A DNA stretch of 64,000 bases from Altererythrobacter epoxidivorans (GCF_001281485.1 NZ_CP012669.1:1426001-1490000); one strand, 5' to 3'. Counted from the stretch's first letter, positions 18,094 through 27,259 are shown. Notes: generated by a model from the letters alone, not told the origin. Numbers and translations: made by a program.

Positions 18094-18660
18094 CTATTCG
18101 CGGGGTCTTGCGCGGATGACGCGGGCCTCTGGCCCCACCGCCTCTACCTTCGAGAAGTTGAGCGTCACCTGCTCGGCAGAGCAGGCTGTGACCGTAGCCG
18201 TCGGCACCCGCACGACCTGGGCGGTTTCCTCGTTACGGATGGTGAGGTTGCGCAGCGTTGCGCCGACTTCGCACTTCATGCCTTCGGGCAGGGCGGCAGC
18301 TGCCTCGCGCACCCGCTGCACCGCGGGAAGCAGCAGGCCGACCGTCTGCGGGCGCGGCCCCTTCGCCTTCACATTGCCCGGGGCGGCAGGGGCAGAGGCA
18401 GCGGCGCCCGAGTTGCGCCACACCTCGAAATCGCGCCCGTCCACCCGGCCATCGCCGCTCGTCTCGGCCGCACCGTCGCCGTTCAAGTCCCCGCTCGCGA
18501 CCTTGACGCCGCCGTTGAAGCCCTCGCCCTCGCCCTTGAAACCCATCGCGGCGATCCGGCTTTCGCCCTTGATCCCGTCGAACTTGATGTAGGCGGCAGC
18601 CTGCGCCGCGCAGGGCAGCGCGAGCGCGCCAAGTGCCATGAACCAGATCCGTGCGTGCAT
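18094..18660 (-). CDS. Secreted mosaic protein: Hcp-like start, Ca-binding loop
   Basis: 188 residues with a signal peptide (MHARIWFMALG...AQA). The mature N terminus 'AAYIKFDGIKGES' looks like the first strand of type VI secretion Hcp proteins, but the rest of Hcp is missing. An Asp/Gly-rich stretch 'DLNGDGAAETSGDGRVDG' resembles two EF-hand or dockerin-type calcium loops. Then come a Pro/Ala linker, 'GLLLPAVQRVREAAA' and a beta-rich C terminus. I do not recognise the whole. It is bracketed by 44-bp direct repeats, so it may be an inserted cassette. No other type VI genes are present. Confidence 0.7.
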   Translation of the reverse strand: MHARIWFMALGALALPCAAQAAAYIKFDGIKGESRIAAMGFKGEGEGFNGGVKVASGDLNGDGAAETSGDGRVDGRDFEVWRNSGAAASAPAAPGNVKAKGPRPQTVGLLLPAVQRVREAAAALPEGMKCEVGATLRNLTIRNEETAQVVRVPTATVTACSAEQVTLNFSKVEAVGPEARVIRARPRE

Positions 18661-18691
18661 GATCTCTCCCCTTTTCCGTAGGGGAAGCTAA

Positions 18692-18735
18692 GCCTTTGCC
18701 GCAGATCAGGCAATCGGATCGTGAGGGGCGTCGCA
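18692..18735. repeat. 44-bp direct repeat, copy 2
   Basis: Partner of 18034-18077 (40/44 identical, 24 identical in a row). This copy covers the last codons and stop of the gene 18706-19503, so it is likely the parental copy. Confidence 0.85.
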
Positions 18736-19503
18736 GGCCCCCTCCTCCTCCCATTCCTCCGCCTCTCTCAGCTCGTACCACTGCGGATAGCCGGCCTCGA
18801 AAGCGGCGAGTTGCAGCGCCTCCAGCGCATCGACCTCCGCCACCCCGCTGCAAAGCTGGTGCGGGGGCAAGGCATGCGCGGGCCGCGCCGCCTCCATCGC
18901 ATCGAGGCGCGTGTCGAGGGTTTCTGAAGGAGTCTCGACAGGGGGCTTACAAGGAGGGGAATTCCTACCCGATGGAACACATGGAACACTGTCCTGCGGC
19001 TCTTTTTCGGGGAGCGCATGGGGCAGTTCCTCCCCGCGCCGCAGCGCATCAATCGCATCGTCGAGCAGCGCCGTCGCAGCCCCCACCTCGGCACGTTCGG
19101 CCAGGCGGTCGAGCCGCGCCAGGTGCGCGAGCAGCAGGCGGGAATCGTAGCGGCGCCGGGTCGCCACCTCCTCCCCGTGATAGAACACCTGCTCCTCCAC
19201 GCCGTTGAGGGCGCGGTCGGCCAGCACCTCCTCGGCGCGGGTACGGGCAGAGAGCAGCGCCGCATCCCACAGCGCGGCAAAGGCCGGGCGCGTGCGCCGC
19301 GCGCGATAGGCGGTCTGCGGGCTGACCCGCCCCGCCCGGCACGCGAGGCGGACATTGCCATATTGCGCGAGGCTGTCGAGGAAAGCCCCCTGCGCACGCG
19401 AATTGAAGATGGAGTACCTCGCCCCTTCAGCAAAAGTGGACACCGGTTTTGCGCCTGGCAGGGGCGACGAAGAATCTTGGTCGATAGAGATAAGGGCGGT
19501 CAC
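18706..19503 (-). CDS. Terminase-small-subunit-like helix-turn-helix protein
   Basis: 265 residues from a GTG start with AAAGGA upstream. Residues about 40-75 ('FLDSLAQYGNVRLACRAGRVSPQTAYRAR' region) form a DNA-binding helix-turn-helix like phage terminase small subunits, followed by 'RAEEVLADRALNGVEEQVFYHGEEVATRRRYDSRLLLAHLARLDRL', a pattern common in such alphaproteobacterial proteins. The C-terminal half is Pro-rich and acidic. No terminase large subunit or phage structural gene is nearby, so it is either a phage remnant or a domesticated DNA-binding protein. Its ribosome site lies inside an inverted repeat. Confidence 0.65.
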   Translation of the reverse strand: MTALISIDQDSSSPLPGAKPVSTFAEGARYSIFNSRAQGAFLDSLAQYGNVRLACRAGRVSPQTAYRARRTRPAFAALWDAALLSARTRAEEVLADRALNGVEEQVFYHGEEVATRRRYDSRLLLAHLARLDRLAERAEVGAATALLDDAIDALRRGEELPHALPEKEPQDSVPCVPSGRNSPPCKPPVETPSETLDTRLDAMEAARPAHALPPHQLCSGVAEVDALEALQLAAFEAGYPQWYELREAEEWEEEGACDAPHDPIA

Positions 19504-19505
19504 AA

Positions 19506-19535
19506 TTCGGTTCCTTTCGGAAGGTGGGAACCGAA
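19506..19535 (-). promoter_or_regulatory. 9-bp inverted repeat covering the ribosome-binding site of the terminase-like gene
   Basis: TTCGGTTCC and GGAACCGAA are separated by 12 nt. In the minus-strand transcript the second arm ends 2 nt before the GTG start, and the AAAGGA ribosome site overlaps the loop and stem. It could be an operator for autoregulation or a hairpin limiting translation. Confidence 0.45.
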
Positions 19536-19633
19536 CAGAATACGGGAACTGGGGCGAGTAGGAAAAAAGAAGCTATTTAATCACGGGTTTGGCAATCTTG
19601 AGCAACCTTGTGCCATTTCGCCACCATCGTCTG

Positions 19634-20725
19634 CTAGGTCAACGAACCTCTGCGAACGCAAGCAAAGTCGGTAGGTTGTTCCATCGAATATCGTCCACCG
19701 GCACTTTTCACGATTAATCCTTGGACTTCGAGTGATAGCTCAGCCTTCTGATCAAAGGCGTCGATTACAAGCTTTCGATCACCTCGCTCAAATGGTATCC
19801 GCACATGCTTTAGGTCATCTCCGAAGCGAGCTTCGAGAATTAGCGTTCCATTTCGTTGCCCTCGTGGCTCCGTCACACCGACTACAGTGCCAGAAAGTTT
19901 TCGCTTCCAAGTTTCAGCTCTTGGCGCAAGCTGGTCTGCAATTTCACGCAAAGTGTCTTCGTCTCTCCTCTGAAACTCAACCTTTCGGATCCTTTGCTCC
20001 ATCGACTGATGAACGCCGATCTCAACCCTCGGAGAGAGAGCGACAATCTCGGCAAGCGCCGTAGCAAAATTCGCTGGGAAGACCGGTGACAATTGCAGCA
20101 ACTCATTTGGCTGAATCTTCGATGCCTCCAATCCGTTCGCTAACGAATTACTTACGCGCCGCCCAATATTTATATGCTCAGACTCATTTCCCAACAAGGA
20201 ATCTGTTCTTTGGGTTGGCAGAAGCAATGTAATAACAAATGACCCAGGCTCTGTTTGCCCCATTCGTACAGTATCAAGGTATTTACTTACTTCGTTAGTA
20301 CGTCGACCTCTGACATAGCTTACTGGCTTTTCGGAGGTCGCAAACACTGCAGCGTAATCAATGAGAGAGTAACTATTGTTCAATGTTTCTATTGCATCAT
20401 CTAAATCGACACTAACACTTGATGCACCGATGCCAGTCCTGACGCGGAGGGTGTCGAAACCTATCGAGGAAATAGAACGTGCAATGCGCTCGCGATCCGA
20501 ATCCAATAAGCGCGACAAATCATTGATTAACTTAATCAACCTCATCTCAAGGTCATCAATATTTTTCGTCGTTGGAACGACTACGTATCGACCATCCTTG
20601 GACACGTAGACTGCCCCACGCCCCCCGAGATCTTCAGAAAAATTGAAGCCCTGCAAGGTCAAGAAAGTCTCATATTTCTCGAGAGATGCATCCATCGCAA
20701 AGTGGAGCCACGCTTCTGAAGTCAT
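19634..20725 (-). CDS. Unknown protein, partner of the DUF4365 gene
   Basis: 363 residues, no recognised domain. The N-terminal ~60 residues are alpha/beta with 'GRGAVYVSKDGRYVVVPTT'. A helical segment follows ('IDDLEMRLIKLINDLSRLLDSDRERIARSI'), then a mixed domain with 'YVRGRRTNEVSKYL' and 'GQTEPGSFVITLLLP'. The C-terminal ~100 residues look like a small beta-barrel ('GTVVGVTEPRGQRNGTLILEA'). It overlaps the DUF4365 gene by ATGA (20722-20725), and both are far less GC-rich than their surroundings (about 42% in 20161-20220). Together they form a horizontally acquired two-gene unit, probably antiphage or anti-plasmid. The function is not known. Confidence 0.75.
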   Translation of the reverse strand: MTSEAWLHFAMDASLEKYETFLTLQGFNFSEDLGGRGAVYVSKDGRYVVVPTTKNIDDLEMRLIKLINDLSRLLDSDRERIARSISSIGFDTLRVRTGIGASSVSVDLDDAIETLNNSYSLIDYAAVFATSEKPVSYVRGRRTNEVSKYLDTVRMGQTEPGSFVITLLLPTQRTDSLLGNESEHINIGRRVSNSLANGLEASKIQPNELLQLSPVFPANFATALAEIVALSPRVEIGVHQSMEQRIRKVEFQRRDEDTLREIADQLAPRAETWKRKLSGTVVGVTEPRGQRNGTLILEARFGDDLKHVRIPFERGDRKLVIDAFDQKAELSLEVQGLIVKSAGGRYSMEQPTDFACVRRGSLT

Positions 20726-21285
20726 GACAGTCCACCTTTTCCTGACCGCGCGTTGGCCAGGCCTCGCTCGAGAAGCTCGACAAGTTTCGCCGCATCCAGC
20801 CGATTTGCACGAGGAATCATAATAGGAACATTGGACTGCTGTGTTGCGTCTGACAATCCGTGCAAATCATACCAGTAGACGCCATTGCAGAACTTTACGC
20901 TTTTATGATCAAAGATCACCCACCGGTCTGCTTCCTTCGCGACGTCTGCGACCAGAAGAACCCGCGGGATCATAAGGTTCTGAGCGCGTAAGTGGTCGTA
21001 GTTTCTCTTCTTGAGCTTGTACTCGAGAAAATCGCCCTTCGAAACTAGAGTTGTTACACCTTTGATCTGAGCGTCGATCTGTGCCGGCGTGCCTGCAGCC
21101 ATTGGAGCAATATTCACATCGGTCGACTTGTAGTCGGTCGGGGGTTGCGTCACGTAGCAGCCCGCCCTTGTTGCGATCATGTCTACTACAGCATGACCCA
21201 ATCGTTCTTTTATCGCAGTTTCCGGTGCCCCCAACATCGCCACGCTGTATTGAATACTTTTCGATTTGCCAAGCAAATCGGGCAA
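20722..21285 (-). CDS. DUF4365 domain protein, nuclease-like fold
   Basis: 187 residues from a TTG at 21285, the first usable codon after an in-frame stop; an ATG at 21237 is the alternative start. DUF4365 features are clear: Glu27 and 'AVVDMIATRAGCYV', Asp56 then 'AQIKG' (Gln73-x-Lys75, a PD-(D/E)xK-like catalytic triad), 'YKLKKRNYDHLR', 'PRVLLVADV', and the C-terminal 'VPIMIPRANRLD'. DUF4365 proteins are common in defence islands, and restriction-type nuclease activity is an inference. Low GC and the tight overlap with the downstream partner support acquisition as a unit. There is no methyltransferase nearby, so this is not a classical restriction-modification pair. Confidence 0.82.
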   Translation of the reverse strand: MPDLLGKSKSIQYSVAMLGAPETAIKERLGHAVVDMIATRAGCYVTQPPTDYKSTDVNIAPMAAGTPAQIDAQIKGVTTLVSKGDFLEYKLKKRNYDHLRAQNLMIPRVLLVADVAKEADRWVIFDHKSVKFCNGVYWYDLHGLSDATQQSNVPIMIPRANRLDAAKLVELLERGLANARSGKGGLS

Positions 21286-21465
21286 ATAGATTCAATTATT
21301 ACTCTACCTTCTTCACCGAAGGCGGCTGTGTTGGATAGTTGAACCCGCTGAAATCTGGCGAAGGACCGCAATTTCTGGGACACTCACACTGTCTTCCCTG
21401 ACAAACCCCCGAGATACATACTCCCCCATTGCCCCTGCCCCGTCCATTGCGGTACGTTCCACCGC

Positions 21466-21804
21466 ATGGAGCCATTCACAGCATTCCTCGGGGCGGTTTT
21501 CGCCAGCATGATCGTCCTCGGCATAGGGCTGCTGCGCAGGCGCAGCGGGGAGGACATGATCGCGCGACAGAAGCGCAAGACCATCGCGCAGATGGACACG
21601 CAGATGGACCGCTCTCCCTCCGGCCATCACGGCGCGGCCCCCGATAACCGCCGCACCGATGTAGAGGCGCTGCTCGCCATTCCCGAAATCCGCCAGGCGC
21701 TCGAAAAACGCCGCAAGATCGAGGCGATCAAGCTGGTGCGCGAACGGGCCGGTCTCGGCCTCAAGGAAGCCAAGGACATCGTTGACCGCGCAGTGCGGAA
21801 ATAG
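21466..21804 (+). CDS. Membrane-anchored L7/L12 C-terminal-like protein
   Basis: 112 residues: an N-terminal membrane helix ('AFLGAVFASMIVLGIGLL'), a basic stretch, then a C-terminal domain 'RKIEAIKLVRERAGLGLKEAKDIVD' that closely matches the ribosomal bL12 C-terminal factor-binding helix. Such bL12-CTD-like proteins are frequent but uncharacterised. It stands alone between the DUF4365 islet and uvrA. Confidence 0.75.
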   Translation: MEPFTAFLGAVFASMIVLGIGLLRRRSGEDMIARQKRKTIAQMDTQMDRSPSGHHGAAPDNRRTDVEALLAIPEIRQALEKRRKIEAIKLVRERAGLGLKEAKDIVDRAVRK

Positions 21805-21829
21805 CGCCCGCTACCCCTGCGGGCGCGCG

Positions 21830-22000
21830 CTACTCAGCCGCTTCATTTTGTTTGTTTAGCTTCAGTCGCCAGCGCTCACGTCCGTTCGCTCGGCTTTCGC
21901 GCCATAAGGCGCGGCGGCCCTGCAGGTGGCCTTTGGCAAGCTGCGTCTTCGACTTCGCTTCCGCCCTTGCGGTTCGCGTCTGCGGCCCCAATCGCTTCGC
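21830..22000 (-). repeat. Intergenic stretch resembling a duplicated gene tail beside uvrA
   Basis: The minus strand has a 56-codon stop-free stretch ending EAAE-stop, the same ending as UvrA (KEAAE-stop) 200 bp away; the DNA GAAGC-GC-GAGTAGCGC is shared around both stops. It has no start codon in a sensible place and an upstream in-frame stop at 22001. Short dyads such as GGCGC-GAAAG-C and GCGCCTTATGGCGC are present. It may be a mobile intergenic repeat or decayed duplicate; I do not call it a gene. Confidence 0.35.
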
Positions 22001-22032
22001 TCATCGGGCCGCAAACGCTCGCCGATCCAGCG

Positions 22033-24960
22033 CTACTCGGCAGCTTCCTTTTGACGTTCAAGCATCGGTTTGAGGTAGGCGCCGGTAAAGCTGCGCGGTT
22101 CCTGCGCCACTTCCTCCGGCGTGCCTGACGCGACCACCTCGCCCCCGCGCACCCCGCCTTCGGGGCCGAGGTCGAGGATGAAGTCCGCGGTCTTGATCAC
22201 GTCGAGGTTGTGTTCGATCACCACCACCGAATTGCCCTGATCCACCAGCCGGTGCAGCACCTCCAGCAGCTTCCTCACATCCTCGAAATGCAGGCCCGTG
22301 GTCGGCTCGTCGAGGATATAGAGCGTCTGCCCGGTGCTGCGTTTCGACAGTTCCTTCGCCAGCTTCACCCGCTGCGCCTCGCCCCCCGAAAGCGTCGTCG
22401 CCTGCTGGCCGACCTTGACGTAGCCGAGGCCGACCTCGTTCAGCATGTGCATCTTGTCACGAATGGGGGGGACGGCCTTGAAAAACTCCTCCGCATCCTC
22501 GATCGTCATGTCGAGCACGTCGGCGATGGAGTGGCCCTTGAACTTCACCTCCAGCGTTTCGCGGTTGTACCGCTTGCCGTGGCATTCCTCGCAGGTGACG
22601 TAAACGTCGGGGAGGAAGTGCATCTCGATCTTGATCAGCCCGTCGCCCTGGCACTTCTCGCAGCGCCCGCCCTTGACGTTGAAGCTGAAGCGGCCGGGCT
22701 TGTATCCGCGCGCCTGCGCCTCCGGCAGGCCCGCGAACCAGTCGCGGATCTGCGTGAAGGCGCCGGTGTAGGTCGCCGGGTTCGAACGCGGGGTGCGGCC
22801 GATGGGCGACTGGTCGATCTCGATCACCTTGTCGCAATATTCGAGGCCGGTGACCTTGTCGTGCGCGCCTGCGATCACCCGCGCGCCGTTCAATGTCCGC
22901 GCCGCTGCGGCATAGAGCGTGTCGATGGTGAAAGACGACTTGCCGCTGCCCGAAACGCCGGTGATGCAGGCAAAGGTGCCGAGCGGGATGCTGGCGGTGA
23001 CGTCCTGCAGATTGTTCGCCCGCGCGCCATGGACGGTCAGCTCGTGCCCGTTGCCCTTGCGGCGGGTCGTCGGCACCGCGATCTCTCGCCTGCCGGTGAG
23101 GTAATCGGCGGTGAGCGAGTTCTTGGACTTCAATACCTGTTTCAGCGTGCCCTGCGCGACCACTTCGCCGCCGTGGACGCCCGCGCCGGGGCCGAGGTCG
23201 ACCACGTGGTCGGCGGTGCGGATCGCATCCTCGTCATGCTCGACCACGATCACCGTGTTGCCGAGGTCGCGAAGGCGCTTCAGCGTTTCGAGCAGCCGGT
23301 CGTTGTCGCGCTGGTGGAGGCCGATGCTGGGCTCGTCGAGCACGTAGAGCACGCCCGACAGCCCGCTGCCGATCTGCGAGGCGAGGCGGATGCGCTGGCT
23401 CTCCCCGCCGCTCAGTGTTCCGGAGGTGCGGTCGAGATTGAGGTAGTCGAGCCCGACATTGTCGAGGAAGCCCAGACGCTCGTTGATTTCCTTGAGGATG
23501 GCCTTGGCGATCTGCGCCTGCGTGTCGTTGAGCAGGCCGTCGAGCGCGAGGAACCACGCCTTGGCATCGGCAACGCTCATCCGGGTAGGTTCGGCGATAT
23601 CGGTCGGCCCGTTGGGACCGGGGATCTTCACCGACAGCGCTTTCTCGTTGAGGCGCTTGCCGCCGCAGGTCTCGCACGGCTGCGCGGTCTGGAACTTCGA
23701 CAGCTCCTCGCGCATCCAGGCGCTTTCGGTCTGCAGCAGGCGGCGGTTGAGATTGCCGATCACGCCCTCGAACGCCTTGCGCACGGTGTATTCCTTGCGC
23801 CCGTCCTTGAAGGTGAGCTCGACCGGCATGCCGCCCGTGCCGTGGAGAATGATCATCCGCTGGTCGGGCTCGAGCGCGTTCCACGGCGTCGTCAGGTCGA
23901 AGTCGTATGCCTTCGCCAGGCTTGTCAGCACCTGCATGTAATAGGGGGACGGCGGGTTGCTCTTCGCCCAGGGCACGACCGCGCCCTGCTTGAGGCTGAG
24001 CGCTTCATTGGGCACGACCAGTTGCGGATCGAACAGCAGTTTCTCGCCGATCCCGTCGCAAGTCGCACAAGCCCCTTGCGGTGCGTTGAAAGAGAACAGG
24101 CGCGGCTCGATCTCTTCGATGGTGAAGCCCGAAACCGGGCAGGCGAACTTTTCCGAAAAGACGATGCGGTTGGCCGGGATACCGGCGCCCTTCATCGCGC
24201 CGCCCGCTTCTTCTTCGCCCTCGCGGCCCGGGACCACGCCGTCGGCAAGGTCGACATAAGCCAACCCTTCGGCCAGCTTGAGCGCGGTTTCGAAGCTGTC
24301 GGCAAGCCTTGTCTCAAGCCCTTCTTTCACCGCCAGGCGATCAACCACGACCTCGATGTCGTGCTTGTATTTCTTGTCGAGCGCAGGCGCTTCTTCGATC
24401 GGATAAAGCTCTCCGTCGATGCGCACGCGGGTGAAGCCCGCCTTCTGCCATTCGGCCAGCTCCTTGCGGTATTCGCCCTTGCGCCCGCGTACGACCGGCG
24501 CGAGCAAATAGAGCCGCGTGCCTTCGGGCAGCGCCATGACGCGGTCGACCATCTGGCTGACGGTCTGCGCGCTGATCGGCTCTCCGGTCGCCGGCGAGTA
24601 AGGCACGCCTACGCGCGCCCATAGCAGGCGCATGTAGTCGTAGATTTCGGTCACGGTGGCGACGGTCGAACGCGGGTTGCGGCTTGTGGTCTTCTGCTCG
24701 ATCGAGATGGCAGGAGAAAGTCCGTCGATATGCTCGACATCGGGCTTCTGCATCATCTCCAGGAACTGGCGCGCATAGGCACTCAGGCTTTCGACATAGC
24801 GACGCTGCCCTTCGGCATAGATCGTATCGAAAGCGAGGCTCGACTTGCCCGAACCGGACAGGCCCGTAATCACGATCAGGCTATCGCGCGGAAGGTCGAT
24901 GTCCACGCCTTTGAGGTTGTGTTCGCGCGCGCCGCGCACAGAGATTTTCGTGAGGGCCAT
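22033..24960 (-). CDS. uvrA: Excinuclease ABC subunit A
   Basis: 975 residues from the ATG at 24960. UvrA is the ABC-type ATPase dimer that finds bulky DNA lesions and loads UvrB. Two ATPase modules are complete: Walker A 'GLSGSGKS' at residues 33-40 and 'GVSGSGKSS' from residue 668, with signature 'LSGGESQR' and 'LSGGEAQR'. Zinc modules are seen as 'ACPVSGF ... CATCDG' and 'CEKCQGDG ... [10 protein letters not shown]'. A LexA-type box sits 10 bp before the start, so SOS induction is expected. Confidence 0.98.
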   Translation of the reverse strand: MALTKISVRGAREHNLKGVDIDLPRDSLIVITGLSGSGKSSLAFDTIYAEGQRRYVESLSAYARQFLEMMQKPDVEHIDGLSPAISIEQKTTSRNPRSTVATVTEIYDYMRLLWARVGVPYSPATGEPISAQTVSQMVDRVMALPEGTRLYLLAPVVRGRKGEYRKELAEWQKAGFTRVRIDGELYPIEEAPALDKKYKHDIEVVVDRLAVKEGLETRLADSFETALKLAEGLAYVDLADGVVPGREGEEEAGGAMKGAGIPANRIVFSEKFACPVSGFTIEEIEPRLFSFNAPQGACATCDGIGEKLLFDPQLVVPNEALSLKQGAVVPWAKSNPPSPYYMQVLTSLAKAYDFDLTTPWNALEPDQRMIILHGTGGMPVELTFKDGRKEYTVRKAFEGVIGNLNRRLLQTESAWMREELSKFQTAQPCETCGGKRLNEKALSVKIPGPNGPTDIAEPTRMSVADAKAWFLALDGLLNDTQAQIAKAILKEINERLGFLDNVGLDYLNLDRTSGTLSGGESQRIRLASQIGSGLSGVLYVLDEPSIGLHQRDNDRLLETLKRLRDLGNTVIVVEHDEDAIRTADHVVDLGPGAGVHGGEVVAQGTLKQVLKSKNSLTADYLTGRREIAVPTTRRKGNGHELTVHGARANNLQDVTASIPLGTFACITGVSGSGKSSFTIDTLYAAAARTLNGARVIAGAHDKVTGLEYCDKVIEIDQSPIGRTPRSNPATYTGAFTQIRDWFAGLPEAQARGYKPGRFSFNVKGGRCEKCQGDGLIKIEMHFLPDVYVTCEECHGKRYNRETLEVKFKGHSIADVLDMTIEDAEEFFKAVPPIRDKMHMLNEVGLGYVKVGQQATTLSGGEAQRVKLAKELSKRSTGQTLYILDEPTTGLHFEDVRKLLEVLHRLVDQGNSVVVIEHNLDVIKTADFILDLGPEGGVRGGEVVASGTPEEVAQEPRSFTGAYLKPMLERQKEAAE

Positions 24961-24969
24961 TGGGGCGGT

Positions 24970-24984
24970 GTTCCGTAAATGTTC
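24970..24984 (-). promoter_or_regulatory. LexA (SOS) box GTTC-N7-GTTC
   Basis: GTTC CGTAAAT GTTC matches exactly the alphaproteobacterial LexA operator consensus. Its position directly upstream of uvrA, an established SOS gene in this class, supports function. Confidence 0.8.
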
Positions 24985-25316
24985 CGGGTAGTCAAGAGCC
25001 GCCGAAGCGCGGCCCGCCAAGTGCCCGTAATCTGGGTGTTAATAGGTCAATTACAATGTTCCTGCGCGGTTCCCCCTAGGGGCCCTATAGGAAAAATGAA
25101 GTGCCGGAAGCGGGGTGTATCCGCCAAACAAAGGTTCTCTTTGCGAGTCTTCCCGCCGAGCCTTTCGGGTCGCACCTTGAGGTCAGCTCAGGGACTTCGA
25201 AGAGTTTTGCAAGCCGTACTACTTTGCGCAGTACCGCGTGCAGGCTTCCCTCTTTCGATCACACTCACACTCTCGATCGGGGGGAGCCACACGCGTGCAT
25301 TTTGCACGCACACGGC
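24985..25316. other. Intergenic region between uvrA and the surface lipoprotein gene
   Basis: About 330 bp with no credible gene on either strand. It must contain the uvrA promoter at its left end. The only structure seen is a perfect 7-bp stem GCGTGCA-TTT-TGCACGC at 25293-25309, near the downstream terminator. Confidence 0.6.
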
Positions 25317-25347
25317 AAAAGGGGCCCGCCCATCAGGCGAGCCCCTT
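25317..25347 (-). terminator. Terminator of the surface lipoprotein gene
   Basis: AAGGGGC with CGCC pairs with GGCG and GCCCCTT (one internal mismatch), followed by TTTT on the minus strand. It lies 32 bp after the stop of the TbpB-like gene. Confidence 0.75.
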
Positions 25348-25378
25348 CAAACCGGACCTATCGCTCGGATAGTTGAGG

Positions 25379-27259
25379 TCAGTTCTTCCTGCCGGCGAAA
25401 ATACCGTCGATGTCGACCGTATTGCCGGAGATAGTAAGGTCGTCGAAATCCAGGGTAAATCCGCCCCCGACTTCGGCAGCTCCCGGACCGAACAGATAGC
25501 CGAAGATCTGGCCGTATGGGTTGCCGCCCGACATGAACATGGCCGGTTGCAACTGGTTGCCGGTTAGCGAGCCCGGCGCGCTGATAAAGCTGCCGAAATC
25601 GCGCGTCGCACTCGACTGGCGATCGGTGCCCGTCAGCGCAAGCTGTCCGTTCCAAATGAAGGTGCCGAAGTTCACGCTGATTTCCGTTGTGCCGGTCAGG
25701 TCGTAGAATCGATTGGTTGCGCCCGTGCTCTTCGCTGCGCCGACGACGACACCATTATAGGTCGCACTGCCCGTGGTCGGAACGCTCGCCGGGTCGGTCT
25801 TGAAACCGAACACGGCATAACGGCGTGCGATCTCGTAATCGCCCGATCCGTTGCCGCCCCGCTCCCAGATACCGAACTTGGTATAGGTCAGCTCGACCAG
25901 CGAATTGCCCGGCGCCGTGTTGAGCAGGGTAAGCCCGTCGATCTGGCCACCGGCCGGATTGACGTCGCCATAAACGGTGTACTGATCGTTCGACAGCGAG
26001 GCATTCTTGTCACTGTCGCTATAGGTAAAGGTATTGGCGAGGCTCCACAGACCCGGATTGCGGTAGCTGACCCCGTAATTGCCGAGGATGCCGCTACCCG
26101 TTCCGGCGCGGAAGAAGGTCGTGGAGACGGTCGAGCCCGATTGGGTAACATTCTCGAGCTCTTCAATGACAATCGGTTCGAAATCCGCAGGATCGTTCAA
26201 TCCGGCGAAGCTCGACGCAATGTTGCGGAAGCCCGGATCGCTCGAGCCGACCAGCGTTCCGGCAAAATCGACGACGCTCGACCCGCCACGGAACGATGCC
26301 CCGACTTCGGTTGCGGACGGGCCATAGAAAAGTCCCGCCCAGGTCCCCCCGATGCCGCCGAGAGTGAAATCGCCATTGAAACCACTCGATCCGATGGTTG
26401 CATCGCCATTGTAGGCGAAGCTGAAACCGCCGGTCGAATTGACGAGGTCGAACCCGTCGACGAGGCCGCTGACCGAAACGGTGCCAGCCCCGAAATCCGC
26501 GGTCAGCGTACCGGGGTTATAGGTCCGCATCAGGATCGGATTCTGGCCTTGTTCGGTCAGGAAGCCGAGGACGTAGACGTTATAGGTCCCGCCTCCGGAG
26601 GTCGGGACCGATGCCGGGGCAGTTGGATAGCCATAATGGAACGCGTCGGCGTCGACCACATAGGTTCCATCGGGCCGCTGGATGAGGCTGAAGTAAACCC
26701 CCTGCCCGACCCAGTTCAACCGGTCGGTGGAAGTGCCGGGAGGCAGGGTGACAAACAGGTTTTCCTGACCGCCGGATACGTTTTTCACGAACTCGCCATA
26801 GACCATGTTCGACGCGGTCTGGTCGACCGCGGTTACGTTCGAAAACTGCTTGTTTCCGCCGGGCCTGGTCAAGGTGTAGGTGCCGGTTGCCGGATCAATG
26901 GAAATCGTCAGCGACTGCGCGCCGGTCGTCACATCGGACTGGGCGGCACCGGTGCTCGTCAGCGAGCCGGAAATCTTGACCGCCTGTGTCGGATGGCTCG
27001 ATGCCAGCGTGGGATTGACCAGCGACGTTCCGGTCTGAGGAGGCGTTGGCGTCGGAGTAGGCGTCGGTGTCGGTGTCGGCGTTGGCGTTGGCGTCGGTGT
27101 CGGCGTTGGCGACGGCGTCGGCGAAGGCGCTGGGGTCGGCGTTGGCGTCGGCCGCGGGGTGGAATTGACGTTTCCGCCCCCTCCGCCGCCACCGCATGCC
27201 ATAAGCGCGAAGGACAAGGCGCAGACGCTGGCCTGCAATACGACCCGATAACGACCCAT
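25379..27259 (-). CDS. TbpB-like surface lipoprotein with Thr-Pro stalk (Slam substrate)
   Basis: 626 residues from the ATG at 27259, which has GGGGAG 8 nt upstream. The lipobox ends at Cys22 (FALMAC), followed by poly-Gly and a Pro-Thr dipeptide stalk (about residues 34-75). Two lobes each end in a TbpB-type beta-barrel: '[23 protein letters not shown]' spans one and '[20 protein letters not shown]' the other. Such 'transferrin-binding protein-like solute-binding' lipoproteins are exported to the cell surface by Slam, encoded just upstream here. The ligand (metal, haem, cobalamin or protein) cannot be inferred. Cysteine is absent from the mature lobes. Confidence 0.85.
   Translation of the reverse strand: MGRYRVVLQASVCALSFALMACGGGGGGGNVNSTPRPTPTPTPAPSPTPSPTPTPTPTPTPTPTPTPTPTPTPPQTGTSLVNPTLASSHPTQAVKISGSLTSTGAAQSDVTTGAQSLTISIDPATGTYTLTRPGGNKQFSNVTAVDQTASNMVYGEFVKNVSGGQENLFVTLPPGTSTDRLNWVGQGVYFSLIQRPDGTYVVDADAFHYGYPTAPASVPTSGGGTYNVYVLGFLTEQGQNPILMRTYNPGTLTADFGAGTVSVSGLVDGFDLVNSTGGFSFAYNGDATIGSSGFNGDFTLGGIGGTWAGLFYGPSATEVGASFRGGSSVVDFAGTLVGSSDPGFRNIASSFAGLNDPADFEPIVIEELENVTQSGSTVSTTFFRAGTGSGILGNYGVSYRNPGLWSLANTFTYSDSDKNASLSNDQYTVYGDVNPAGGQIDGLTLLNTAPGNSLVELTYTKFGIWERGGNGSGDYEIARRYAVFGFKTDPASVPTTGSATYNGVVVGAAKSTGATNRFYDLTGTTEISVNFGTFIWNGQLALTGTDRQSSATRDFGSFISAPGSLTGNQLQPAMFMSGGNPYGQIFGYLFGPGAAEVGGGFTLDFDDLTISGNTVDIDGIFAGRKN
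27042..27152 (-). repeat. Hexanucleotide repeat tract encoding (Thr-Pro)n stalk
   Basis: About 110 bp built from near-identical 6-bp units (GTCGGT, GTCGGC, GTTGGC) that encode alternating Pro and Thr. In-frame slippage would change the stalk length without disrupting the frame. Confidence 0.85.

Noticed and set aside
18706-19503. Prophage boundary inferred from the terminase-like protein
   Set aside because: No large terminase, portal, capsid, integrase or tRNA attachment site lies within the window around it.
22210-24624. 804-codon plus-strand frame opposite uvrA
   Set aside because: Shadow frame; UvrA motifs on the other strand are complete.
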